A DNA stretch of 28,594 nucleotides from Nitriliruptoraceae bacterium (GTDB taxonomy: Bacteria; Actinomycetota; Nitriliruptoria; Nitriliruptorales; Nitriliruptoraceae). The DNA lies in contig SKII01000108.1 in assembly GCA_007116505.1 (NCBI GenBank), positions 1 to 28,594 on the forward strand, read 5' to 3'. The position numbers were made by a program, and so were the translations under genes. Under the pieces are notes generated by a model. The model saw nothing but the letters and a program-made list of their open reading frames with translations. It ran no database searches and was not told the DNA's origin. Below are positions 8,051 to 15,667 of this stretch, piece after piece (position 1 is the stretch's first letter; each line of letters begins with the position of its first letter).

Positions 8051-8092
8051 CGGAGCACACCACGGCGCACCTCGACACCACGGAGCACACCA
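8051..8092 (+). repeat. Direct repeat ahead of yqeY
   Basis: CGGAGCACACCA occurs at 8051-8062 and again at 8081-8092, 30 bp apart. The second copy contains the GGAG ribosome site and the first base of the yqeY ATG; the first copy carries the same GGAG but ACG instead of ATG, so it looks like a duplicated translation start without a start codon. Confidence 0.8.
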
Positions 8093-8553
8093 TGGACCTC
8101 CACGACCGCATCGAGCACGACCTGCGCACGGCGATGAAGGCGCGGGACCGCGCGGCGCTGGAGGCCCTGCGCATGCTCAAGACGTCGCTGACGAACCGCG
8201 CGGTGTCCGACGGTGGGACGCCGACCTCGCGCCTCGACGACGAGACCGTGACCGCGGTGGTCGCCACCGAGGTCAAGCGCCGCCGCGAGGCCGCGACCGC
8301 GTTCCGCGACGGCGGCCGGGAGGAGTCCGCCCTCAAGGAGGAGGCGGAGGCCGAGCTGTACGCGGCCTACCTGCCGGCGCAGCTCGATGACGTCGCGCTG
8401 CGCGGCCTGGTCGTCGCCACAGCGGAGCGCCTCGGCGCGACGGGTCCGCGCGATGCGGGCACGGTGATCCGCGAGGTGCTCGCGGAGGCCGCCGGAGGTG
8501 CCGACGGGGGCAGGGTGGCGACGATGGTCCGCGAGGTCCTCAGCCAGGAGTGA
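8092..8553 (+). CDS. yqeY: YqeY family protein (GatB/YqeY domain)
   Basis: A 153-residue all-helical protein of the YqeY family. The N-terminal MDLHDRIEHDLRTAMKARDRAALEALRMLKTSL and the central TEVKRRREAATAFRDGGREE, EEAEAELYAAYLPAQLDD motifs are diagnostic. The domain resembles the tRNA-binding tail of the GatB amidotransferase subunit and may bind tRNA, but the cellular role is not settled. The length is normal (about 150). The ATG at 8092 has GGAG 6 nt upstream within a repeated segment. It ends 13 nt before the convergent thioredoxin-like gene. Confidence 0.93.
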   Translation: MDLHDRIEHDLRTAMKARDRAALEALRMLKTSLTNRAVSDGGTPTSRLDDETVTAVVATEVKRRREAATAFRDGGREESALKEEAEAELYAAYLPAQLDDVALRGLVVATAERLGATGPRDAGTVIREVLAEAAGGADGGRVATMVREVLSQE

Positions 8554-8566
8554 CCCGGCGGGGCGG

Positions 8567-9163
8567 TCAGCGCACCAGGCGGAGCAGCGCCTCGAGACCC
8601 TCGTCGTCGAGCTCACCGAACGCACGGCCGACCATCCGTCCACTGCGGTCGAACGCGACCGTGACGGGCAGGCCACGACCGCCGACCGCCGCCGCCACGT
8701 CGCCGTCGAGGTCGAGGATCGTCGTGAAGACGACCTGCTGCTCGGCGACGAAGCGCTCCGCGTCGCGCCGCGCATCGAGATGTGCGACACCGAGGAAGTC
8801 GACCCCGAGCTCCCGTGCCGCGACACGGTTGAGCAGCGGCATCTCCCGCTCGCATGGCCCGCACCAGCTCGCGAACAGGTTGATGATCGTGGGACGGTCC
8901 GCTCCTGCGCTGCGTGCGACGTAGGCGGACGCCTCGGCCCAGCCCCCGTCGGTGAGCACGGAGCCCTCCGTGGGGGCGAGGGCCGGATCAGCACCCGTCA
9001 CGCGCAGCCCTGCGTCGGCGGGCAGCACGGGCGCACCGGGTCCCGGGACCGCGCCGAAGTCCACGACGCCGTCCGACGGACGGAGCAGCGCGACGGCCGT
9101 GACGACGGCCGCACCGAGGACCACGGCGACCACGAGGAGGCCGAGGAGCCGGTCGGGTCGCAT
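8567..9163 (-). CDS. TlpA-like membrane-anchored thiol-disulfide oxidoreductase
   Basis: A 198-residue protein with one N-terminal membrane segment (about residues 6-27, LLGLLVVAVVLGAAVVTAVALL) and an extracytoplasmic thioredoxin fold. The active site is WCGPC (Cys101, Cys104) in NLFASWCGPCEREMPLL, the TlpA/ResA/CcmG context, and the conserved cis-Pro lies in RGLPVTVAFDRSG. It probably reduces or isomerises disulfides outside the membrane, for example on cytochrome c apoproteins. No cytochrome maturation gene is nearby, so the partner is open. ATG 9163 is used; GTG 9172 is an in-frame alternative. It lies 23 nt downstream of the DtxR-family regulator on the same strand and is likely co-transcribed with it, which would put it under iron or metal control. 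Confidence 0.88.
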   Translation of the reverse strand: MRPDRLLGLLVVAVVLGAAVVTAVALLRPSDGVVDFGAVPGPGAPVLPADAGLRVTGADPALAPTEGSVLTDGGWAEASAYVARSAGADRPTIINLFASWCGPCEREMPLLNRVAARELGVDFLGVAHLDARRDAERFVAEQQVVFTTILDLDGDVAAAVGGRGLPVTVAFDRSGRMVGRAFGELDDEGLEALLRLVR

Positions 9164-9186
9164 CCTGGACACGCGGGCCGCGCCGC

Positions 9187-9897
9187 TCAGCGCGGAGCCA
9201 CCACGACGTGGCGCGCCATGTGCGGGGGCAGCGCCGCGTCGCGGACGGTCCCGGCGACCTCGACCCACCCGTCACGACGCGACTTGATCTCCCCCTCCGT
9301 ACCCGGGAGGAAGCCGGCGAGCTCGAGGAGCTGCAGCGCCTCGTCGTCGTCGACGAGCGTCTGGGTCACGCGGACGATGCGGCACGGCCCGATGGGCGCG
9401 TCGTCGAGCAGCATCGCGTCAGGGAAGTGCGGCTGGTTCGCGGAGCCAGGGATCGGGTTGCCGTGGGGGCACGTGCCGGGGGCGTCGAGCAGGTCGACGA
9501 TCCGGGCCTCGACCTCGTCGTCGACGAGGCGCTCCCAGTCGGAGGTCATCGCGTGGACCTTCCACCATGGGATGCCGATGACGTCGCTGAGCAGCCGAGC
9601 GGTGAGACGGTGACGTCGCACACGAGCGAAGGCACGGTCGCGCCCCTCGTCGGTGAGCTGCACGAGATGGTCGCGCGTGCTCGCGATGCCGGCGGCGACC
9701 AGCGCGCCGACGGCGGCCGTGATGTCCTCGACCGTGTCGGGGAGCCGACGCTCGAGCTCGCCACGCGAGGTCGCGAGGCGGGCCTCGTCGTTCTCGATCA
9801 GCACCTCGAGGACCTCGGTCGCGAGGTGGTCGAGGTCGCGCTGAGCGGGAGCAAGGGCGGGAGCGAGGGTGGACACTTCGCCTCCAGTCGGTTCCAT
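9187..9897 (-). CDS. DtxR-family metalloregulator with altered metal ligands
   Basis: A 236-residue DtxR/MntR-type regulator: winged HTH (about 22-92), dimerisation domain (about 93-150) with VRRHRLTARLLSDVIG and the GTCPHGNPIPG motif, and a C-terminal FeoA/SH3-like domain (about 165-236). By alignment in my head to DtxR, ancillary ligands His79 and His98 are kept (His96, His115), but Glu83 is Ala100. In the primary site Met10 is Val29, Cys102 is Ser119 and His106 is Arg123, with only Glu105 kept (Glu122). The recognition helix (VEDITAAVGAL) also differs from the DtxR sequence. Cys143 and His145 could supply other ligands. It is divergent from fbpC across an iron-box-like palindrome, so it is the natural candidate regulator. 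ATG 9897 is used; an in-frame GTG at 9876 has a better GGAGG. Confidence 0.85.
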   Translation of the reverse strand: MEPTGGEVSTLAPALAPAQRDLDHLATEVLEVLIENDEARLATSRGELERRLPDTVEDITAAVGALVAAGIASTRDHLVQLTDEGRDRAFARVRRHRLTARLLSDVIGIPWWKVHAMTSDWERLVDDEVEARIVDLLDAPGTCPHGNPIPGSANQPHFPDAMLLDDAPIGPCRIVRVTQTLVDDDEALQLLELAGFLPGTEGEIKSRRDGWVEVAGTVRDAALPPHMARHVVVAPR

Positions 9898-9917
9898 GCG
9901 GCCTCGGAGGCCCTGGA

Positions 9918-9936
9918 GCAGGTAAGGGTACCCTCA
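9918..9936. promoter_or_regulatory. Iron-box-like palindrome between the DtxR-family gene and fbpC
   Basis: The 19-bp site GCAGGTAAGGGTACCCTCA matches the DtxR/IdeR consensus TWAGGTWAGSCTWACCTWA at 14 of 19 positions and contains the perfect palindrome AGGGTACCCT. It is 21 nt from the start of the regulator and about 94 nt from the start of fbpC, where it could control both directions. TACCCT, a TAnnnT -10, can be read on either strand within it. Confidence 0.6.
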
Positions 9937-9976
9937 CTCGATGACGTGCGGGTCGGGCCACTCCCGGACGCGTGCC

Positions 9977-10009
9977 GCCGCCACCCCGCCGCCACCCCGC
10001 CGCCACCCC
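9977..10009. repeat. Three 11-bp tandem repeats in the fbpC leader
   Basis: Three exact copies of GCCGCCACCCC (9977-9987, 9988-9998, 9999-10009) end just before the GGAG ribosome site of fbpC. They lie downstream of the iron-box-like site, in the presumed 5' leader. Confidence 0.9.
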
Positions 10010-10029
10010 GCCGCCCGGAGTCCATCGCG

Positions 10030-11127
10030 ATGCCACCCAGCTCGGCCACCGGCAGGACGGGCGCATCGTCGGACACCGAGCGCCCCAGCAGCGAGGTCCC
10101 CGCCGCGCTGCGCTGGACCGGGGTGACCAAGCGCTTCGGCCCGGTCCTCGCGGTCGACGCGGTCGATCTCGAGGTCGCGAGCGGCGAGCTCGTCGCGCTC
10201 CTCGGACCATCGGGCTGCGGCAAGACGACGCTGCTGCGCATCGTCGCGGGGCTCGAGGCCGCCGATGCCGGGACCGTCGAGGTCGGTGGCACGCTCGTCG
10301 ACGCGCCCGGCGTGAGGCTCCCTCCCGAGGGCCGTTCCGTCGGGATGGTCTTCCAGGCCTACGCGCTGTTCCCCCACCTGGACGTCGACGCGAACATCGC
10401 GTTCGGGCTCCGGCGCGTGGACCGCGCGGCTCGTGACGCACGCGTCGCGGAGGTCCTCGAGCTCGTCGGCCTGACCGGGCTCGGTGGACGGATGCCCTCC
10501 GAGCTCTCCGGCGGGCAGCAGCAGCGGGACGCCCTCGCGCGTGCGATCGCACCCCGGCCGAGCCTGCTCCTGATGGACGAGCCGTTCTCCTCGCTCGACG
10601 CGGCGATGCGCGCGTCGGTGCGCGAGGACGTCCGTCGCATCCTCAAGGAGGCGGGACAGACGGCGCTGCTGGTCACCCACGACCAGGAGGAGGCCCTCTC
10701 CATCACCGACCGTGTCGGCGTCATGTTCGCCGGGGCGCTCCACCAGGTCGCCGAGCCGCGCAGCCTCTACCGCTCGCCCGCGACGCGCGAGGTCGCTGCG
10801 TTCATCGGTGACGCGGTGCTGGTCCCTGCCACCCGCGCCGCGAGCTTCCTGGTCGACTCCCCCGTGGGCCGGCTCGCGACCAGCGAGACGGTGGCGGCGG
10901 AGCGCGTGTCGGTCGTGCTGCGCCCCGAGTCCGTGGAGCTCCGCCGGGACCTCGACGGGCCGGCGACGGTGCAGCACGTCACCTTCCACGGCCACGACGC
11001 GCTCGTCGAGGTCGTGCTCGATGACGGGACGAACGTCCGTGCGCGGTGCGGGCCGGAGCTCGACCTCCAGCGGGGCGACAGGGCACGGCTGACCGTGCAC
11101 GGACCCGTCGTCACCTTCCCCGTCTGA
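10030..11127 (+). CDS. fbpC: Ferric iron ABC transporter, ATP-binding protein
   Basis: A 365-residue ABC ATPase of the FbpC/PotA-like group. Walker A is GPSGCGKTT (59-67), the Q-loop is VGMVFQAYALFPH, the signature is LSGGQQQRDALARA (from 159), Walker B is LLLMDEP (179-185) and the H-loop is LLVTHDQEEAL. The C-terminal 100 residues form a TOBE-type domain (VVLRPESVEL to the end). It would drive the FbpB permease. The ATG at 10030 follows GGAG by about 9 nt; the frame is open upstream but that part is the repeat-containing leader. The gene is not in the fbpA-fbpB operon: it runs towards it and the two 3' ends overlap by 17 bp. It is divergent from the DtxR-family gene and shares the iron-box-like palindrome with it. 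Confidence 0.9.
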   Translation: MPPSSATGRTGASSDTERPSSEVPAALRWTGVTKRFGPVLAVDAVDLEVASGELVALLGPSGCGKTTLLRIVAGLEAADAGTVEVGGTLVDAPGVRLPPEGRSVGMVFQAYALFPHLDVDANIAFGLRRVDRAARDARVAEVLELVGLTGLGGRMPSELSGGQQQRDALARAIAPRPSLLLMDEPFSSLDAAMRASVREDVRRILKEAGQTALLVTHDQEEALSITDRVGVMFAGALHQVAEPRSLYRSPATREVAAFIGDAVLVPATRAASFLVDSPVGRLATSETVAAERVSVVLRPESVELRRDLDGPATVQHVTFHGHDALVEVVLDDGTNVRARCGPELDLQRGDRARLTVHGPVVTFPV

Positions 11128-12793
11128 TCGAGCGGCCTGCGGCGCGCGACGCCGCACCGGAGCGGCGCTCCTGGCGGACCATCGACACCGCGAGCGGCAA
11201 CGATCCGACGAGCACGAGCAGCATCGCCGGCAGCGCGGCGCGCGTGTAGAAGGCCTCCTCGGTCGCCGACCACACGCGTGTCGCGAGCGTGCTGAAGCCG
11301 GCCGGTGCGAGCAGGAGCGTGGCGGGCAGCTCCTTCACGATCGTCAGGAACACGAGCGTCGCACCGCCGATCATCCCGCTCCGTCCGAGGGGCAGGAGCA
11401 CGCGCCTCACGACGGCGCCGGGCGAAGCGCCCAGCGTGCGCGCCGCCGCGTCCACGTCCGCGTCGACCTGCAGCAGCGACGCGCGCTGCGCTCCGATCGC
11501 CTGCGGGAGGAAGAGCACGACGTAGGCGATCACGAGCATCCAGACCGTCTGGTAGAGCGCGGGAGCCGCGCGGATCCCGAAGTACACGAGCGCGAAGGCG
11601 ACGACGATGCCGGGCAGCGCGTACCCGACGTGCGAGACGCGCTCCGTGATCCGCGACGGGATGGACGCGTCCCGCGACGACCACAGCGCGACGGGCAGGG
11701 CTGCGAGCGTCGCGGCGACGGCCCCGAGCGCCGCGACGCCGAGCGTGCGGAGCATCGGGGCGATGGCGGCATCGACCTGCTGCCCGGCGGCGAGTCCCCG
11801 CACGAGCCACCACCCGACGACGAGGAGCGGCAGCACGAGCGCGACGAGCAGGACCGCCCCGACGAGCAGCGCCGCGGGCCAGCGCCATGCACCGAGCGGG
11901 ATGCGCGGGGCGGGACGTGCCGGACCGCGGCGGGCCAGGCTCGTGCGCTGAGCACGCCCGGCGCGCGCCTCGAGCGCGAGGACGAGGAGCGTGATCAGCA
12001 CCAGCATGATGCCGAGGACCGCGGCGGGCGCCCGGTCGAAGGCGGTCCGGTACTGGAGGAAGATCGCACGCGTGAAGGTCTGCGTCCGCAGCATGGCGAC
12101 CGCCCCGAAGTCGCTGAGCACGTAGAGCGACACGAGCAGACCGCCCGCAGCGATCGACGGGCGGAGCTGCGGCAGCACGACCCGGAGGAACGTGACGAGC
12201 GGTCCGCGGCCGAGCGTCCTCGACGCCTCCTCGAGCGACGGGTCGAGCCCTCGGAGCGCACCACGGACGGTGAGCAGGACGTAGGGATAGGAGAACAGCG
12301 TGAGGGCCACCGCGGCGCCACGGAACCCGTAGGGCGACGGGGGGGTCCAGCCGGTCAGGTCGGCGACGAGACCGCCGGGGCCGAGGGCCGACACCAGCGC
12401 GAACGCACCGACGTAGGTCGGGATCACGAGCGGGAGCGCGACGGCCACGCCGAGGGTGCGCCGAGCCGGAAGGTCGGTCCGCTCGGTCAGCCACGCGACG
12501 GGCACGGCGATGAGGACGCTCGCTGCGGTGACGGTGAGCGCGAGACCGATCGATCGCCCCACGAGCTCCAGCGTGGCGGGCTCGAGGGCGATCGCGAGGA
12601 TGCGGTCCGGCGGCAGCTGCGCTGCGACGAGGACGAGGTAGGCGACCGGCACCAGCATGGATGCTGCGACGAGCAGCGCCGGCAGCCGGACCGAGACCGG
12701 CACGCCGAGCCCGCCGCGACCGCGCCGGACCGCACGCGAGGGGCCCGTGGCGCGCAGATGCGCCGCGGGCCCCTCGATCGCGGGTGTCGCCAC
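11111..12793 (-). CDS. fbpB: Ferric iron ABC transporter, permease
   Basis: A 560-residue, two-domain membrane permease of the FbpB/SfuB/HitB type, with about twelve hydrophobic segments. Each half carries the EAA loop that docks the ATPase: EASRTLGRGPLVTFLRVVLP in the first half and AARTLGASPGAVVRRVLLP in the second. The GTG at 12793 (protein VATPAIEGP) is chosen because GAGG lies 5 nt upstream and it starts 22 nt after the fbpA stop; the frame stays open further upstream into fbpA, but that part is an alternate-frame reading. The C-terminus is a short basic tail. Its last 17 bp overlap the end of convergent fbpC. With fbpA and fbpC it makes a complete periplasmic-binding-protein-dependent iron importer. 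Confidence 0.92.
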   Translation of the reverse strand: MATPAIEGPAAHLRATGPSRAVRRGRGGLGVPVSVRLPALLVAASMLVPVAYLVLVAAQLPPDRILAIALEPATLELVGRSIGLALTVTAASVLIAVPVAWLTERTDLPARRTLGVAVALPLVIPTYVGAFALVSALGPGGLVADLTGWTPPSPYGFRGAAVALTLFSYPYVLLTVRGALRGLDPSLEEASRTLGRGPLVTFLRVVLPQLRPSIAAGGLLVSLYVLSDFGAVAMLRTQTFTRAIFLQYRTAFDRAPAAVLGIMLVLITLLVLALEARAGRAQRTSLARRGPARPAPRIPLGAWRWPAALLVGAVLLVALVLPLLVVGWWLVRGLAAGQQVDAAIAPMLRTLGVAALGAVAATLAALPVALWSSRDASIPSRITERVSHVGYALPGIVVAFALVYFGIRAAPALYQTVWMLVIAYVVLFLPQAIGAQRASLLQVDADVDAAARTLGASPGAVVRRVLLPLGRSGMIGGATLVFLTIVKELPATLLLAPAGFSTLATRVWSATEEAFYTRAALPAMLLVLVGSLPLAVSMVRQERRSGAASRAAGRSIRRGR

Positions 12794-12815
12794 CGTGTCC
12801 TCGTCCCCGGCGGCC

Positions 12816-13859
12816 TCAGCTCGCGAAGGCGCCGACCTCCTGCAGGAGCGTGAGCGTGCCCTGTAGATCCTCGAGCAGGGACAGGTCGACGTCGGGGGCC
12901 CCGAGCGAGTCGAGGGTCGGCAGGAGCGTCGAGTCGATGCCGATGCGCAGCGGGAACTCCGCCGCGTCGACACGGGACCCGAAGTCGTCCTGGACCTGCT
13001 CGGAGAGCATGAAGCGGATGAACTCGGCCGCAGCGCGCGGGCGTGCGCTCGAGTCGACGATGCCCGCCCCGGCGACGTTGACGATGCCACCGATGTCGCC
13101 GGGCAGGTAGACGTTCACCACCGGGAAGCCCGGGTCCTCGGTCGTGAACCGCGGGAGGTAGTAGTTGTTCGTGAGTCCGATCGCGACCTCCCCGCGACCG
13201 ACCGCCTCGACGAGCGTCGTGTTGTTGCGGTAGGGAGTCACCCCGTTCGCGAGCATCCCAGCGAGCCAGTCGCGGGCGACGTCCTGCCCCTCGACGACGC
13301 GCATCGCGGTCACGAAGGCCTGGAAGGACCCGTTCTCCGGCGCCCAGCCGACGAGGCCCGACCACCTCGGGTCGGTCAGACCGAACACGCTGTCGGGCAG
13401 CTCCGCGGCATCGAGCAGGTCCGTGTTGACGACGAGGTTGCGCGACCGTCCGGTGATGCCGGTCCAGCGGTCCTCCCGGGACCGGTAGCGAGGGTCGACG
13501 AGCTGGACCACGTCAGCGGGGAGCACGGCGAGGCGGCCGGCTGCCTGGAGCGCACCGAGCGCACCGGCGTCCTGTCCGAAGTAGACGTCGGCGGGCGAGC
13601 GGGTCCCCTCCTCGAGGATCTGGATGGCGAGCTCGGCCGTGTCGCCGTAGCGGACCTCGACGGTGATCCCCGTCGCCGCGGTGAAGTCCTCGAGGAAGCC
13701 CCCGATGAGGTTCTCGTTGCGACCCGAGTAGATGACGAGCGGCCCGGGCGCGTCCTCGGGCGCCACGGCGGTGTCGTCGGTGCCGCCACATGCGGCGAGG
13801 ACCAGCGTGAGGGCGGCGAGCGCTGCGACCGAGCGTGGGTTCCGCAACGGGGATGACAT
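12816..13859 (-). CDS. fbpA: Ferric iron-binding lipoprotein of the FbpABC importer
   Basis: A 347-residue solute-binding lipoprotein. The N-terminus has a basic start, a hydrophobic stretch and the lipobox LAAC with Cys24. The mature part opens with LVIYSGRNENLIGGFLEDF, typical of iron-binding FbpA/FutA proteins, and the paired tyrosines Tyr233-Tyr234 (NNYYLPRF) match the conserved Tyr-Tyr iron ligands. It would capture Fe3+ outside the membrane and deliver it to FbpB. The ATG at 13859 has GAGGAG about 9 nt upstream. It is the first gene of fbpA-fbpB, with a promoter overlapped by a strong iron box about 60 nt ahead, so repression by an iron-loaded DtxR/IdeR-type regulator is likely. Confidence 0.94.
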   Translation of the reverse strand: MSSPLRNPRSVAALAALTLVLAACGGTDDTAVAPEDAPGPLVIYSGRNENLIGGFLEDFTAATGITVEVRYGDTAELAIQILEEGTRSPADVYFGQDAGALGALQAAGRLAVLPADVVQLVDPRYRSREDRWTGITGRSRNLVVNTDLLDAAELPDSVFGLTDPRWSGLVGWAPENGSFQAFVTAMRVVEGQDVARDWLAGMLANGVTPYRNNTTLVEAVGRGEVAIGLTNNYYLPRFTTEDPGFPVVNVYLPGDIGGIVNVAGAGIVDSSARPRAAAEFIRFMLSEQVQDDFGSRVDAAEFPLRIGIDSTLLPTLDSLGAPDVDLSLLEDLQGTLTLLQEVGAFAS

Positions 13860-13920
13860 CGGGGGATCTCCTCGGTGTTCTCCATGGGGGTCCGGGATGA
13901 CCCCTCGTGACTTCCTTCAC

Positions 13921-13939
13921 TAAGGTTACCCTTACCTCA
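13921..13939 (-). promoter_or_regulatory. Iron box upstream of fbpA
   Basis: On the minus strand the site reads TGAGGTAAGGGTAACCTTA and matches the DtxR/IdeR consensus TWAGGTWAGSCTWACCTWA at 17 of 19 positions. It covers the predicted -10 element and part of the spacer of the fbpA promoter, the standard arrangement for iron-dependent repression. Confidence 0.85.
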
Positions 13940-13952
13940 CAGCACTGGTCAA
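13923..13952 (-). promoter_or_regulatory. Predicted fbpA promoter
   Basis: Minus strand: -35 TTGACC (13952-13947, five of six to consensus), an 18-nt spacer, and -10 TAACCT (13928-13923, TAnnnT type). The predicted start near 13916 gives a leader of about 57 nt before the fbpA ATG. Confidence 0.65.
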
Positions 13953-14018
13953 CTGGCCGCTGCAGGCCACCCGTCGTCGTTACGCTGCGGTGCGTACGGA
14001 CGACGGGGAGGTCGCGCG

Positions 14019-14576
14019 GTGGCGAGCACGGGACCTCCCGCCTACGCCTGGGACTGGCTGGCCCGACAGCGCCTCGTCTGGAGGGAGTGCCGGCGACTCC
14101 TCTCCACCGCCGCGCCCGGCACAGCCCCCGCAGCCCCCGCAGCCCCCGCAGCGAGGGGTGGCAGGAGCAGGGACTTCCCCGACTGGTCCGGCGACCACCC
14201 CGACCTCGTCCCGCCCAGCGCGTCCGAGGCCCCGGAGCCCGGCCCCGCCCTCCGCGACTACCGCACGCTCGACACCCGTGCAGGGGTCATCGCTGCGCTC
14301 CGCGAGGACTACCCGGCGGACCCGCGCGTCCGCGTCGCCGTCGACACCGTGGTCGGCGAGGTCGCGTTCCTCGGACGTCTCGACGTGAGCCTCACGGATC
14401 TCGGGGTGCGGTCCGCACCGCGCGGTATGCGCTGGTGGTGGACGCACCTGACCGGGCGACCCGCTCCGGCGACGCCATCCGGTCCGGCCTCGGCATCCGA
14501 ACCCACCGCGTCCGTCCCGCTCCAGCTGCGCCTCGTCGACGTGCTCGCCGGCTACGGCGACGCGACGGAGCCCTGA
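14019..14576 (+). CDS. Hypothetical protein, 185 residues
   Basis: I recognise no family. The protein begins YAWDWLARQRLVWRECRRLL (about 9-28), a Trp/Arg-rich helix, then has a proline/alanine linker encoded by a 9-bp tandem repeat (14122-14148). A central segment (about 75-135) looks folded, with a possible helix-strand pattern around VIAALREDYPADPRVRVAVDTVVGEVAFLGRLDVSLTDLGV. A Pro/Ala-rich stretch and a short C-terminal helix close it. No signal peptide or membrane segment is seen. The GTG at 14019 has GGGGAGG 7 nt upstream, and codon use matches its neighbours. It lies between the iron-import operon and the DUF2236 gene, 77 nt ahead of the latter on the same strand. Confidence 0.7.
   Translation: MASTGPPAYAWDWLARQRLVWRECRRLLSTAAPGTAPAAPAAPAARGGRSRDFPDWSGDHPDLVPPSASEAPEPGPALRDYRTLDTRAGVIAALREDYPADPRVRVAVDTVVGEVAFLGRLDVSLTDLGVRSAPRGMRWWWTHLTGRPAPATPSGPASASEPTASVPLQLRLVDVLAGYGDATEP
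14122..14148. repeat. Three 9-bp tandem repeats in the 185-residue protein gene
   Basis: Three exact copies of CAGCCCCCG encode a Pro-Ala-Ala linker. Confidence 0.85.
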
Positions 14577-14653
14577 GGCCGACGGCATATCCTCGAGGCA
14601 CGTCGTTGGGGTGCTCCCGCCCCTCCGGCACCTGACAGCGGACGGGGACGTCG

Positions 14654-15667
14654 ATGTCCGAGACCATCTCCCAGGGGACGCTGGGCGCACCGGGCCTGCC
14701 CGTGGTGCGCGACGCCGTGCGCCGGGTCCTCACGCGGATGTTCGGCCCGCCGCCGTTCGATCCGGACCGCGATCCCGGGGACCCCGGACTGGCCGGCCCG
14801 GGCTCCCCCACGTGGCGCGTCATCGGCGAACCGGCGGCCATCGCCGGTGGCATCCGTGGCCTGCTCACGCAGGTCAGCCATCCCCTCGCGATGGCCGGCG
14901 TGTTCGACCACTCGGCGTTCCGCGAGGACCCGCTCGGCCGGCTGCAGCGCACCTCCGCCTACGTCACGACGTCCGCGTTCGGCTCGACCGCAGAGGCGAT
15001 CGCCGTCGCCGGTCGTGTGCGCGCCGTGCACCCTCGGGTCGTCGGCACCGCGCCGGACGGACGGCCGTACCGCGCGGACGACCCGCGGCTGCTCGTGTGG
15101 GTCTCGATCGCGCTCACCTCGAGCTTCCTCGCTGCGCACCGCCTCTGGGCACCCGACGTCCTCACCCGTGACGAGGAGGACCGCTTCGTCGCCGAGCAGT
15201 CCCGCATCGGCGCGCTGCTGGACCCGGCGGTCGACCTTCGCATGCTGCGCGACCCCGAGGTCCGCGACGCGTTCCGTGCCGGCGAGCTCGACGGCGAGCT
15301 CTCCCTGATCGCACCGGACCATCTGCCGCTCACCGTCGCGGAGCTCGACGCCGTGCTCGCGAGCTTCGACGACGAGATCGGCATCAACTACCAGGGCCGC
15401 GAGGCGCTCGCCTTCCTCCGCTGGCCGCCGATCCCCGTCGTCGCGCGCGGCGGCTACCAGTCCCTGCTGCTCGGAGCGATCGGCTCGCTCTCCCCCGAGC
15501 TGCGCCACGCGCTCGAGCTCGACGCGACCACGCGCGTCGCACCGGCCATGCGGGCCCAGGCGGGCATGACGCTGCGGGTCATGCGGCTCACCACGGGGAC
15601 CTCCCCGTCCATGCGCGCCGCCCACGAGCGCACGAGCCGTGCACCGGTCGGCGACACCGCGGCGTGA
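14654..15667 (+). CDS. Oxygenase MpaB family / DUF2236 protein
   Basis: A 337-residue helical protein of the DUF2236 family, which is related to MpaB and the latex-clearing protein Lcp and is expected to bind haem b. Family motifs are GIRGLLTQVSHPLAMAGVFDHSAFREDPLGRLQRTSAYVTTSAFGS (residues about 69-115), the VRAVHPRVVGTAPDGRPYRADDPRLLVWVSIALTSSFL block, and the C-terminal FLRWPPIPVVARGGYQSLL region. His in SHPLA and HPRVVG are candidate haem ligands. The ATG at 14654 has GGGGA about 5 nt upstream. The stop overlaps a GTG start of the GH65 gene, so the two are probably co-expressed, an unusual pairing. The substrate is unknown; the family includes oxygenases for isoprenoids and for cyclodipeptide or mycophenolate-type tailoring. 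Confidence 0.85.
   Translation: MSETISQGTLGAPGLPVVRDAVRRVLTRMFGPPPFDPDRDPGDPGLAGPGSPTWRVIGEPAAIAGGIRGLLTQVSHPLAMAGVFDHSAFREDPLGRLQRTSAYVTTSAFGSTAEAIAVAGRVRAVHPRVVGTAPDGRPYRADDPRLLVWVSIALTSSFLAAHRLWAPDVLTRDEEDRFVAEQSRIGALLDPAVDLRMLRDPEVRDAFRAGELDGELSLIAPDHLPLTVAELDAVLASFDDEIGINYQGREALAFLRWPPIPVVARGGYQSLLLGAIGSLSPELRHALELDATTRVAPAMRAQAGMTLRVMRLTTGTSPSMRAAHERTSRAPVGDTAA

Noticed and set aside
9208..10029. Upstream extension of the fbpC frame over the DtxR-family gene
   Set aside because: The frame is open by chance; it crosses the iron-box-like site and the tandem repeat, and the GGAG-ATG at 10030 gives a normal ABC ATPase start.
11950..12650. tRNA or structured RNA search in GC-rich segments and gaps across the window
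   Set aside because: I found no cloverleaf with a TTC-type T-loop or CCA end, and no riboswitch-like leader in any gap.
12794..13090. Upstream extension of fbpB into fbpA
   Set aside because: The Ser/Arg-rich reading is an alternate frame of fbpA; GTG 12793 has its own ribosome site.
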